A model generated the notes under the pieces. That model had not been told where the DNA came from and ran no database searches. It saw only the letters and a list, made by a program, of their open reading frames with translations. Below are positions 1 to 7,577 of a stretch of DNA of 48,071 nucleotides, piece by piece. A program made the translations under genes and the position numbers. The stretch is from Planctomycetota bacterium (GTDB lineage Bacteria > Planctomycetota > Phycisphaerae > WQYP01), in contig JAJZDN010000025.1 of assembly GCA_021805985.1 (NCBI GenBank), forward strand, positions 1-48,071. The letters run 5' to 3'. Position 1 is the first letter of the stretch. Each line of letters opens with the position of its first letter.

Positions 1-1673
1 CCTCGGATCCCGCAATGATTACAGATGACCGAAGAGAAATCCTTTTGGCTCATGGTATTCTAGCAGAATCGGTCACATCTCGACTCAATGCTCCAATGCT
101 CGTACTTGCGGCAAGGGATGACCATGCGGAGCGAATAATTCAAGGTGCACTACGATGGATCAGGGACACTGAATTTACTGTGTTTTCGAATGAGGCTAAT
201 CGAGTCGCCCAATTTCCGGGAGAGGGAACTTATAAGGTAGCATCCATTATCCAGGAAGTTTGGCGTCCCATTCCAGGAACAGAGGTACAAGATTCCGATG
301 TTCTGGACACCTGGTTCTCGTCCGCGCTCTGGCCGCTGTCCACCCTTGGCTGGCCGAAAAATGGCACCAGCGATAAACCCGAAGACCAATTGTTGCCCTA
401 TTTTTATCCCACCAGCGTCTTATCCACCGCACGGGAAATTTTGACGCTCTGGGTAGCCCGGATGGTCATGTTCGGCCTGTATTGCCAAGGGGATGTGCCC
501 TTCAAACAAGTGTACATACATGCGGTTATTCAGGACGGCAACGGCAAGCCCATGAAAAAATCGCTGGGCAATGGTGTAGATCCCGTGGAGATTGTGGAAA
601 GTCATGGGGCCGATGCATTGCGCTTTACCCTGGCCTCCATGGCCACGGAAACTCAGGACATCCGCCTGCCGGTGGTGAAGGATAAGGAGAGCGGCAAAAA
701 CACCAGCCCGCGTTTTGATGCCGGCCGGAATTTTGCCAATAAAATTTGGAATGCTTCCCGATTTATTTTATCCAACATTGAACTAACCACCGTGCCAACG
801 CTGGATGAAGTCATCCAGATAGCCGATGGCAAATACCTCGAAGACCGCTGGATTTTAAGCCGCCTTAATGACACCGCGGCCCGCGTGGGCGGTATCGGCA
901 CGCCATTGCAGGGGCCGGGTTTGCTTGACGAGTTCCGTTTTCCCGATGTCTGCTCCACGCTCTACAGTTTTTTCTGGAATGATCTCTGCGATTGGTATCT
1001 CGAGATCGCCAAAGCCCGAATCCGCCGGAAAGACCCGCATGCGCAACGGATATTGCTGTATGTTTTGCGCAGCAGTCTGGCGTTGCTGCATCCGGTGATG
1101 CCGTTCATTACGGAAGCAATTTGGGAAAAATTGCCCGGATCAACCCATTTGCTTATGCTCACCGCTTTTCCCCAGGCTGACGAGCGTCTGAATTATCCCG
1201 AAGCCGAAGCAAAGATCCGGACTATTCAAGAAATTACCCGCGCCATTCGCGATATCCGCAATCAATACAATGTGGACCTGAAACGCACGCTGGAAACGAC
1301 GATTCAGACGCAAGCCGCCGATGCTGCGATTATTTCCGGCGGGGCGGAAATTATACAAACTCTGGCGAACGCCAAGCTTATTGCCATCGGCATGGACGCC
1401 CAAAAACCCCAAGATGCTGCCACCGCAGTGGTGGGATCTACGCGCGTTTTTGTTGCCGGGGTTATTGACCGCGATGCCGAACTTGCCCGCCTGGAAAAGC
1501 GCCGAACGGAACTGGAGAAACTCATCGCCTCAAGCAATGCGAAATTAGGCAATGAAGCGTTTGTCAGCAAAGCGCCGGCGGCCGTGGTACAAGGTTTACG
1601 TGATCAACTGCAACGCCAGGAATCCGAAATGGCCACCGTGCAGAACAGCGTATCCGAACTGGCCACCCCGTAA
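1..1673 (+). CDS. valS: Valine--tRNA ligase, C-terminal part, with an atypical N-terminal stretch (partial)
   Basis: Charges tRNA-Val in the cytoplasm. From about base 290 the protein reads as class I ValRS: VLDTWFSSALWP (catalytic core), a KMSKS-loop equivalent PMKKSLGN (near 550-575), GADALRFTLA, the anticodon-binding helical domain, and a C-terminal coiled coil rich in Arg, Glu and Leu (last ~60 residues) that ends normally. The family is usually about 900 residues. Here only ~460 match, and the HIGH motif and editing domain are absent. The frame is open to the left edge, with a first ATG at 15. The ~90 residues before base 290 do not resemble ValRS and use AGA, AGG, CGA, ATA and CTA codons more than the rest of the gene, so this end may be a recombination or assembly junction. 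The KMSKS loop has Pro for the first Lys and Lys for the Ser. Confidence 0.85.
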   Translation, partial: SDPAMITDDRREILLAHGILAESVTSRLNAPMLVLAARDDHAERIIQGALRWIRDTEFTVFSNEANRVAQFPGEGTYKVASIIQEVWRPIPGTEVQDSDVLDTWFSSALWPLSTLGWPKNGTSDKPEDQLLPYFYPTSVLSTAREILTLWVARMVMFGLYCQGDVPFKQVYIHAVIQDGNGKPMKKSLGNGVDPVEIVESHGADALRFTLASMATETQDIRLPVVKDKESGKNTSPRFDAGRNFANKIWNASRFILSNIELTTVPTLDEVIQIADGKYLEDRWILSRLNDTAARVGGIGTPLQGPGLLDEFRFPDVCSTLYSFFWNDLCDWYLEIAKARIRRKDPHAQRILLYVLRSSLALLHPVMPFITEAIWEKLPGSTHLLMLTAFPQADERLNYPEAEAKIRTIQEITRAIRDIRNQYNVDLKRTLETTIQTQAADAAIISGGAEIIQTLANAKLIAIGMDAQKPQDAATAVVGSTRVFVAGVIDRDAELARLEKRRTELEKLIASSNAKLGNEAFVSKAPAAVVQGLRDQLQRQESEMATVQNSVSELATP

Positions 1674-1867
1674 TGGAAAGCTGTGCGCTCCAATGCGTCG
1701 CGTGCTGCATTAATCGCGACGGGTCAAAGCGCATCGTGGCAGCGGGCCGCATTGAGCTAATAACACATTTCGCGGTGTGACGGACAATGGCTGGAAAGTA
1801 CCAAGTTACAGGTTCCGGATTCGAACCCGCTTTGATCAATGTGGGCCTGTATGGTGAACTGTGTTAA
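1674..1867. other. Intergenic region with degenerate relative of the 19.6-kb repeat
   Basis: This gap lies between valS and a convergent minus-strand gene. Bases 1714-1730 match the reverse complement of the right end of the repeat at 19609-19688, apart from about two differences. Bases 1746-1759 (gccgcattgagcta) match the reverse complement of its left part exactly. The spacer between the two blocks is about half as long as in the 80-bp copies. A T-arm-like string (ggttcgaatcc on the minus strand near 1811-1826) is also present, but no tRNA can be folded around it. Confidence 0.4.
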
Positions 1868-2575
1868 TTATTTGTGATACGACAGCAGCAGCAGCATGGT
1901 AATCAGGGAAACCAGTGCCATGACAAACGCGCCGTTGACCATCCAAGTGTTGCGGCTCTTGGATTTTTCAATCCATTCCTGTACTTGCATGGCTGATGAG
2001 GCGTAGCTGTTACGCACCTGTTCCAGACAATCCACCGCGTGGTTGTTGGCCGCCTGTAAACGGTCAATCATCATTGAGAACCGGTTGAACGATTCCACCA
2101 ATTGCCGATCAATTTCATTGCCGGTTTCGATTTGTTCGCGCAGACGCCGCATACATTCGCTGGAATCTTTCCCTACCGTAATACCGGAAAGCGCTTCGTT
2201 GATTTTTTTCTGCTGTTGGGCATGCATCGCCAGGCGATCGGTCACAACATCGAGCATCTGGGCCTGCATCCGGCTGGTTTGCGGCAACGCTTCTACGGCA
2301 TGGGGCATCGCGGTTAAACGCTGCAAAAGTTCTTCCTGCCGCCGCACCTGGCCATCGAGCAATCCGCGCAGTTCCTGCACGGTATCTAACAGTGAATCAT
2401 AACTTTGCTGAAGTTTGTAATTGTTGGTTTCCGGTATTGGCGGCCCCACGCGTGAAAGCACATCCGGATTGTGGGAATCCGTCTCGGATTGCTTTAAAGC
2501 ACCCCACGCCTGATAGTCCACAATCGTCGGCTGATGCCCGCCAATCGCCCGCTTAATCGCTTCCATCATACCCAT
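1868..2575 (-). CDS. Coiled-coil protein with C-terminal membrane anchor, unknown function
   Basis: I do not recognise this 235-residue protein. After ~60 polar residues it is almost wholly helical (about residues 60-205), with heptad-like spacing of Leu, Val and Met and many Gln, Glu and Arg, as in a coiled coil. A short basic stretch (EKSKSRNTW) precedes one hydrophobic helix at about residues 211-231 (MVNGAFVMALVSLITMLLLL), and only four residues follow. That topology is of a tail-anchored inner-membrane protein with a long cytoplasmic rod. It stands alone on the minus strand, convergent with valS, with no linked gene to suggest a role. Confidence 0.7.
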   Translation of the reverse strand: MGMMEAIKRAIGGHQPTIVDYQAWGALKQSETDSHNPDVLSRVGPPIPETNNYKLQQSYDSLLDTVQELRGLLDGQVRRQEELLQRLTAMPHAVEALPQTSRMQAQMLDVVTDRLAMHAQQQKKINEALSGITVGKDSSECMRRLREQIETGNEIDRQLVESFNRFSMMIDRLQAANNHAVDCLEQVRNSYASSAMQVQEWIEKSKSRNTWMVNGAFVMALVSLITMLLLLSYHK

Positions 2576-2686
2576 GGGTAAAAACTCCTACGCGTCCCTT
2601 CAACCTATTATAACAACGCGGCACTCGCATCAATAATGCCTGATGCTGGGCCAGTCCTGATTTGTAGGCCTGAATGGGCAATGGCA

Positions 2687-3406
2687 CTACTTGCTGGTTG
2701 TCGCGGACGTCGTTGCGGGCATGGTCATGGCCGTATTATCAGACGTGGTTGCCTTAAGCGCCTTCGCAGGGGGTGCAGGCTTTTTCATTCCGGAAATCGG
2801 CTTTCCAGCGGGCATGGTGGCCGGGGCGGGCATTTCCGGCTTTACATTCTGTCCGATTGGTAAATCAACCGATTCGCACAGCAGCACCAGGCTGAGCTTG
2901 TTGTTATCCCAGTGGTCATATTGATGATAAACCTGCGTTTTGCCGTTCGCACGAATCTGTAAGGTCATGGCATTGCGCTGATAATTATCCACCGGGCTGT
3001 TCCAATAGTGCCAGGTAAAAGCATTATTCAGCAACCCTTGCCGCGTAATTTCATTCCACATCGCCTGAAGCTGATCATGTGTCAGCGGGGTGTCCACATG
3101 ATCCTGCGATGCAATGTGATTTTTGTAATCAGCAAAAGTCGTATACGTGGTGCGGCTCATCATGTCTCGGGCGGAAATTACCTGATGCACATGCTGCCGG
3201 CTAAAGTACGTATCGGTATTGCGATCAATAACAATCGACAGATCCGCCGGATACGGCGTTACCACCAGAGGCTTTCGCGCTGCAAATGGGTTACTGGTCA
3301 CCGCCCCGCAGCCCGCGAGGCTCAATGCACCGCCTACAGTCAGCAGCATTACGAGGGTCAAAACAACTTTCCGGACATTGAGTCGGCTGGTCCATATTGG
3401 ACGCAT
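2687..3406 (-). CDS. Putative lipoprotein with Pro/Ala/Thr-rich tail
   Basis: I chose the ATG at 3406 (239 residues). It is preceded by AAAGGA at suitable spacing and begins a typical lipoprotein signal: basic MRPIWTSRLNVRK, a hydrophobic core, then the lipobox LAGC near residue 33. The frame is open further upstream to 3610, but those 68 codons lack signal-peptide character. The mature part (~150 residues) is soluble and rich in Tyr, His, Asn and Gln, with no domain I recognise. The last ~55 residues are low-complexity Pro/Ala/Thr/Met, probably unstructured. It is likely anchored to a membrane facing the periplasm. It is divergent from the small gene at 3589. Confidence 0.7.
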   Translation of the reverse strand: MRPIWTSRLNVRKVVLTLVMLLTVGGALSLAGCGAVTSNPFAARKPLVVTPYPADLSIVIDRNTDTYFSRQHVHQVISARDMMSRTTYTTFADYKNHIASQDHVDTPLTHDQLQAMWNEITRQGLLNNAFTWHYWNSPVDNYQRNAMTLQIRANGKTQVYHQYDHWDNNKLSLVLLCESVDLPIGQNVKPEMPAPATMPAGKPISGMKKPAPPAKALKATTSDNTAMTMPATTSATTSK

Positions 3407-3588
3407 AGCGGAATCCTTTCGCCAAACAACGGGTCTCATGTAGCAATAGTATACCGCCGAACCCCTTATATGCGATAGTGTATCGTGGCGATCCGTTCCC
3501 TGATTCCCTGATCTGGCATATCCGCTACAATTACGATTAATGGGCGGCTCAAGGAGCCTGTCCGCCAGACTCTTACAGGAGTTCAAAC

Positions 3589-3834
3589 ATGCAGATGTCA
3601 CAAACCTCACCGGGAAATTTAACCGCTGCCGACGTTCTGGATGCCTATTTCCTTGAAGCCCGTGCCCGGCTTATTGAATTGGCGGCCACCCTGGATCGCA
3701 TTGACCGGGCGGCGGGAAGTCAGGCTGTGCAATCGGATGCCCGGCTGAAGTTTATCCACGATTCCCTGCAAACACTGCAACGCACCCAACCGGGCCGCGC
3801 CAAGGCCGTTCAGGAACTTTACTCCTTGAAATAA
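3589..3834 (+). CDS. Small helical protein paired with a TatD-like hydrolase
   Basis: This 81-residue acidic-to-neutral protein is predicted to be almost entirely alpha-helical, with no signal or membrane segment. The start is supported by AGGAG seven bases upstream of the ATG at 3589. Motifs such as DAYFLEARARLIELAATLDR and the repeated Leu/Arg spacing suggest a helical bundle. It ends 25 bases before the TatD-like gene, so the two are probably co-transcribed, and the small protein may be a partner or regulator of the hydrolase (inference). I do not recognise a named family. Confidence 0.75.
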   Translation: MQMSQTSPGNLTAADVLDAYFLEARARLIELAATLDRIDRAAGSQAVQSDARLKFIHDSLQTLQRTQPGRAKAVQELYSLK

Positions 3835-3859
3835 CCCCGTTAGGCGGAGCATTTAGATA

Positions 3860-4714
3860 ATGTTTTTTATTGACCCCCATATACACATGGTTTCCCGCAC
3901 AATGGCGGATTATGAAATGCTGGCGCTATCCGGTGTGGTGGCCGTAAGCGAGCCGGCGTTTTGGGCCGGCTTTGATCGGTCACCGGCTGGCTTTGTCGAT
4001 TATTTTCGGCAATTAACGGAATTTGAACCGCGCCGAGCAGCCCAATTTGGTATACAGCATTATTCCTGGATTTGTCTGAACCCCAAGGAGGCAGAGGATC
4101 TGGGCAAAGCGCGGGAAGTGCTGGCGGAAATTCCCAAGTTTTTATCCTGCCCCAGCGTGCTGGGCATCGGAGAAATCGGCCTGAATAAAAATACGCCCAA
4201 TGAAGCCAAAGTGTTTCAACAGCATGTGCAGATCGCCATTGATGCAGCAAGCCAAGGCCCGCCTGGCTCCAAGCACGCCCTGATCCTCATTCACACCCCG
4301 CACCTGGAAGACAAACTCAAAGGCACACGCATGATTCTGGAAATGCTGCGCGATTTTGGCTCTGCCATTGACCCCGCCCGCGTCCTGATTGATCATGTGG
4401 AGGAACACACCATCGAACTGGTAAAAGACGCCGGCTACTGGGCCGGCATGACTATTTATCCCATCAGCAAAGCCACCCCCGCCCGCGCTGTGGACATGAT
4501 TGAAATGTACGGGCCTCAACGGCTATGCGTCAACGCCGCCGCCGACTGGGGTATAAGCGATCCCTTAAACACCCACCGCACCATGCTGGAAGCCCAGCGC
4601 CGTGGCCATCAACTGCCGGAACTGTTACAAGTATTTCACAACAACCCCGCAGAATTTTTCGGCCAGAACCCAAAATTTACAGTCAAGCCTCTCACCGTGC
4701 AGCCAGCAGCATAA
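3860..4714 (+). CDS. TatD-family metal-dependent hydrolase
   Basis: This 284-residue amidohydrolase-fold protein is of the TatD/TIM-barrel type. Metal ligands are visible in order: DPHIHM near the N-terminus (HxH), the Glu of GIGEIGLNK, His in LIHTPH, His in LIDHVEEH, and Asp in AADWG near the C-terminus. TatD proteins are Mg/Mn-dependent DNases or phosphoesterases, but the substrate of this branch is not apparent. It follows the 81-residue gene by 25 bases and is probably translated from GGCGGAGC upstream of its ATG. Its stop codon (4712-4714) lies inside the left 26-bp repeat that borders the ATPase/DUF4276 module. Confidence 0.85.
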   Translation: MFFIDPHIHMVSRTMADYEMLALSGVVAVSEPAFWAGFDRSPAGFVDYFRQLTEFEPRRAAQFGIQHYSWICLNPKEAEDLGKAREVLAEIPKFLSCPSVLGIGEIGLNKNTPNEAKVFQQHVQIAIDAASQGPPGSKHALILIHTPHLEDKLKGTRMILEMLRDFGSAIDPARVLIDHVEEHTIELVKDAGYWAGMTIYPISKATPARAVDMIEMYGPQRLCVNAAADWGISDPLNTHRTMLEAQRRGHQLPELLQVFHNNPAEFFGQNPKFTVKPLTVQPAA

Positions 4715-4735
4715 AGCCGCCGGCTATGCCGGTGG
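4710..4735 (+). repeat. Left copy of 26-bp hairpin direct repeat
   Basis: This matches 6824-6849 in 25 of 26 positions. It contains a perfect 8-bp stem (CCGCCGGC at 4717-4724, GCCGGTGG at 4728-4735, with one G-T pair) around a 3-nt loop. The stop codon of the TatD-like gene is inside it. It could act as a terminator hairpin or a REP-like element, or mark the edge of an inserted module. No run of T follows. Confidence 0.75.
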
Positions 4736-4834
4736 GACTCGGTGGAAACGCCATAGCCGTCGTGGTAGTCTTGCGGTATGCTTCATTTAAGAGGAATTGC
4801 AGCGGTAGATGTTTGAAGTGCAGGATAAGTAGCA

Positions 4835-6100
4835 ATGAGTAATGCGCTTGACCATATCCGGATAAAAGGGTTCAAGTCCATCCGTGAATTGGATATAGAG
4901 CTTCGCCCGCTTAACGTGCTCATTGGGGCCAACGGGGCCGGCAAGAGTAATTTCGTAAGCTTTTTTCGCTTTATTCAGGAAATGGCTGTAACAAAATTGG
5001 AGTTAGCCGTGGCCAAGCATGGCGGTGCCGATGCGATCCTGCATTTCGGAGCCAAGGTCACACGGCAACTCGACGCGGAGTTCCACTTTCAAAACAACGC
5101 GTATAGCGTCAGGTTTGTTCCCGTAGCCGAAAATAAGCTGTTTAACGTCGAAAATAAGCCGTTTAACGTCGAAGATAAGCTGTTTATCGCCGAAGAAAAG
5201 GCGGCCTACACCACGCACATCGGGACTCATGCCCCTCCGCCGGAAGCGGTCAGACATAGTTTCGAAGAGCCTATTTCGTCATCGGAGCCAAGGCACCGGG
5301 AATCGGAGTTACTGAAGAAGGGGAGAGTCTATTATCAATTAAAACGGGCGGATATGCCAGCACAGCGTGTCTTTGAGTTTATATCTAACTGGGTAGTTTA
5401 CCATTTTAGTGATACCAGTGAATATGCCGGAATGCGGCAGCAGAAGGCGATCAATGACAACGAGTTCCTCCGGCAGGATGCCGAAAATCTCGCGGCATTT
5501 TTGTTCATGCTCCAGAAAACCAGCCCGGCCGCCTATGAGCAAATTCGTGATGCTGTCCGACTGGCGGCTCCATTCTTCGATGATTTCAAGCTGCGCCCCG
5601 TTACGGCAAACCCGGAATTGATCCAGTTGGAATGGACTCAGGTCGGGTCGGATTATCCATTCCGGCCCAGCCAATTTTCCGACGGCACGCTGCGCTTTAT
5701 CTGCCTGGCCACCGCGCTACTGCAGCCCAATCCGCCGGCCACCATGCTGTTTGATGAGCCGGAATTGGGACTGCATCCGTATGCCCTGACGCTGCTGGCC
5801 AGCCTGTTCAAGCGGGCTGCCAAAAGTGGCGGCCAGGTGATCGCCTGCACCCAATCGGCATCGCTCCTGAATGAATTTGAACCGGAGGATGTAATTGTCG
5901 TGGACCGCCGGGACGGCCAATCGACATTTCACCGCCTGGACAAGGCGGAGCTTTCCGAATGGCTGGAAGATTATGGACTGGGCGAACTTTGGCAGAAAAA
6001 TATTTTCGGCGGAAGGCCGCACGGTGAGGCAGGGAATGGGCCTCCGAAATCGGATGCCGTGGCACCCGGTAACGCACCGCCAGAGGGTGACATCCCATGA
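4835..6100 (+). CDS. AAA (ABC-type, AAA_21-like) ATPase, first gene of a putative defence pair
   Basis: This 421-residue soluble ATPase has an ABC/SMC-like layout. The N-terminus reads IRIKGFKSIRELDIELRPLN, as in RecF/OLD-type ATPases, followed by Walker A GANGAGKS (residues 31-38), a long helical insert, a signature-like FSDGT (281-285), Walker B MLFDEPELGLHP (D307, E308) and a switch-region TQSASLL. Residues 99-119 are three tandem heptads (ENKLFNV, ENKPFNV, EDKLFIA). The last ~35 residues are Pro/Gly-rich and probably disordered. It overlaps the next gene by four bases (ATGA), so the pair is translationally coupled. ATPase + DUF4276 (TOPRIM-like) resembles split OLD-type or AbiL/RloAB-type anti-phage systems. 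The defence role is an inference. Confidence 0.85.
   Translation: MSNALDHIRIKGFKSIRELDIELRPLNVLIGANGAGKSNFVSFFRFIQEMAVTKLELAVAKHGGADAILHFGAKVTRQLDAEFHFQNNAYSVRFVPVAENKLFNVENKPFNVEDKLFIAEEKAAYTTHIGTHAPPPEAVRHSFEEPISSSEPRHRESELLKKGRVYYQLKRADMPAQRVFEFISNWVVYHFSDTSEYAGMRQQKAINDNEFLRQDAENLAAFLFMLQKTSPAAYEQIRDAVRLAAPFFDDFKLRPVTANPELIQLEWTQVGSDYPFRPSQFSDGTLRFICLATALLQPNPPATMLFDEPELGLHPYALTLLASLFKRAAKSGGQVIACTQSASLLNEFEPEDVIVVDRRDGQSTFHRLDKAELSEWLEDYGLGELWQKNIFGGRPHGEAGNGPPKSDAVAPGNAPPEGDIP
5129..5191 (+). repeat. Three in-frame 21-bp tandem repeats inside the ATPase gene
   Basis: Units lie at 5129-5149, 5150-5170 and 5171-5191. The first two differ by one base and the third is more diverged. Each encodes a heptad of the form E-N/D-K-L/P-F-N/I-V/A. 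The repeat sits in the variable insert between Walker A and the signature region, so copy number can change without breaking the frame. Confidence 0.85.
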
Positions 6101-6756
6101 CGCGGGTTCACGTTGTTGTTGAAGGACTCACCGAAGAAACATTTGTCAACGATGTGCTCGCACCCGCGCTTGGTTGGCGGGGTGTTTACCTGACACCGTG
6201 CCGCCTGGGCACGGCCGGCCATCGCGGCGGAAACGTGACTTATGTCCGCGTAGAAAGTCACGTGGTCAAATTACTCAGACAGGATAAAGGTGCCTATTGC
6301 ACCACGCTCTTCGACCTTTACGGTTTGGGAAACGGCTTTTCTGGAAACACACCTGTCCTCAGCGATGCCTGCAGGGCGACGCAAATAGAACACGGGCTGA
6401 TGGCCGATATTATTGCCGCGCATGGCGATGATCTGCGTGCTGATGTTCGATTTATCCCGTATATCCAGAAGTATGAATTTGAAGGCCTGCTTTTCAGCGA
6501 TCCGAAGAAACTGGCATGCGCTATCTCGCAACCGCAACTGCAAAACGAATTCCAAAGCATTCGTGCGAAATTTAAGACGCCGGAAGAGATCAACGACAGT
6601 CCCCAGACCGCACCGTCGAAACGCATACCGCAAATTTACCCGCCATACGAGAAACTCTTCCACGGGGTGCTGGCGGCCAAGGCAATTGGCCTTGCAGCCA
6701 TTCGACGCGAATGTCCACGATTTAACGCGTGGGTCACGCGGCTTGAGTCGTTATGA
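6097..6756 (+). CDS. DUF4276 family protein (TOPRIM-like), second gene of the putative defence pair
   Basis: This 219-residue protein matches the DUF4276 family by its N-terminal VEGLTEETFVNDVLAP, by FDLYGLGNGF, by YEFEGLLFSDPKKLA and by its C-terminal end (KAIGLAAIRRECPRFNAWV). The E-G-x-T-E motif followed by acidic patches suggests a TOPRIM-type metal-binding nuclease fold (family-level inference). Its ATG overlaps the stop of the ATPase gene by four bases. Genes of this family often sit beside AAA_21-type ATPases, and such pairs are candidate phage-defence modules. It is followed after 67 bases by the right-hand 26-bp repeat. Confidence 0.85.
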   Translation: MTRVHVVVEGLTEETFVNDVLAPALGWRGVYLTPCRLGTAGHRGGNVTYVRVESHVVKLLRQDKGAYCTTLFDLYGLGNGFSGNTPVLSDACRATQIEHGLMADIIAAHGDDLRADVRFIPYIQKYEFEGLLFSDPKKLACAISQPQLQNEFQSIRAKFKTPEEINDSPQTAPSKRIPQIYPPYEKLFHGVLAAKAIGLAAIRRECPRFNAWVTRLESL

Positions 6757-6823
6757 AGGAGGAGAACGGCAGCACGTTCTGTTGCCCCTACTTCGGCAGT
6801 TCGCCGACAGCTCCGCTGCCCCC

Positions 6824-6849
6824 CATAAAGCCGCCGGCTCTGCCGGTGG
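6824..6849 (+). repeat. Right copy of 26-bp hairpin direct repeat
   Basis: Same sequence and orientation as 4710-4735 except for one base in the loop. The stem arms are 6831-6838 and 6842-6849. It lies just downstream of the DUF4276 gene, so the two copies bracket the ATPase/DUF4276 module, a span of about 2.1 kb. Confidence 0.75.
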
Positions 6850-6885
6850 TGGCGCATTCAATCGCAGCCTAACCCGGGATTCTAC

Positions 6886-7548
6886 TTACTTACCCGCCTG
6901 AACGGTTGGTAAAGCTTTTATCTTAATAACTCGCTGATTGGTAAATACGCGGCCCGTCAGGGCGTCTTTAAAGGTCAGATGAAATGTGATGCTGTGATTC
7001 ACCGGCGGTTTTTTCCAGGGGCAGTTGAAGCAAAATTCATTGAGGCCGAAATTTCCGTACCACAATTTTTTGGACTGCTGCGGCGTAAAAACCCACTGAC
7101 CAATGCGTTGCGAACCATGCGCTATTCCAAGGTCAAAGGCTTCAATGGTAAATGTGCCCGTGGCTGGTAATACCAGGTTGCCCGGCATCAGTGTGCGGAC
7201 AAACACGCGAAACCCGTTCAAGGCTTTGGCATTTTTCAGATGGGCCACTGCAGTGTCGGCCGTGACTCGCACGGCGCTGACCGTAAAAAGTTCTGATAAA
7301 CGTTTGGGTGCCAGCGTGGCAACAGGCACCGTGTGGGCAGCCAACTGCGCCTTGAGTTCCGCAATGGTGCTTTTTTGCCGGTGAATTGCAGCTTGCAGTG
7401 CGGTATTTTTATTTTGTAATTTGACATTCTGGCTGTAAAACGGCGCGTTGTTTTTGTAGTTGGCGCATCCGCCGGTGCCCAAAATAAACAAGCCACAGCC
7501 CAGCAATGCTGCTACAACTAAGCCCGGGCCTTTGAAAATACATCGCAT
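6886..7548 (-). CDS. Putative lipoprotein with N-terminal coiled coil
   Basis: I chose ATG 7548 (220 residues) because MRCIFK begins a clean signal sequence ending at the lipobox-like GTGGC near residue 28. In-frame upstream starts exist at 7563 (ATG) and 7575 (GTG), the latter two bases past the clpP stop. After Cys comes a coiled-coil stretch (QNVKLQNKNTALQAAIHRQKS, about residues 40-70), then a ~130-residue beta-rich domain that I do not recognise. It follows clpP closely on the same strand and may share its transcript, although no functional link is evident. Confidence 0.7.
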   Translation of the reverse strand: MRCIFKGPGLVVAALLGCGLFILGTGGCANYKNNAPFYSQNVKLQNKNTALQAAIHRQKSTIAELKAQLAAHTVPVATLAPKRLSELFTVSAVRVTADTAVAHLKNAKALNGFRVFVRTLMPGNLVLPATGTFTIEAFDLGIAHGSQRIGQWVFTPQQSKKLWYGNFGLNEFCFNCPWKKPPVNHSITFHLTFKDALTGRVFTNQRVIKIKALPTVQAGK

Positions 7549-7577
7549 AATGGAATCCGTCATCAGGTGCCACACTG

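Noticed and set aside
1811-1826. tRNA T-arm-like sequence ggttcgaatcc on the minus strand
   Set aside because: Flanking bases cannot form the T stem and no anticodon or acceptor arm is present in the right order. The D-arm-like string nearby lies on the wrong side.
3407-3610. Longer start for the Pro/Ala/Thr-rich lipoprotein
   Set aside because: It would place 68 non-hydrophobic residues before a perfect lipoprotein signal and overlap the divergent gene.
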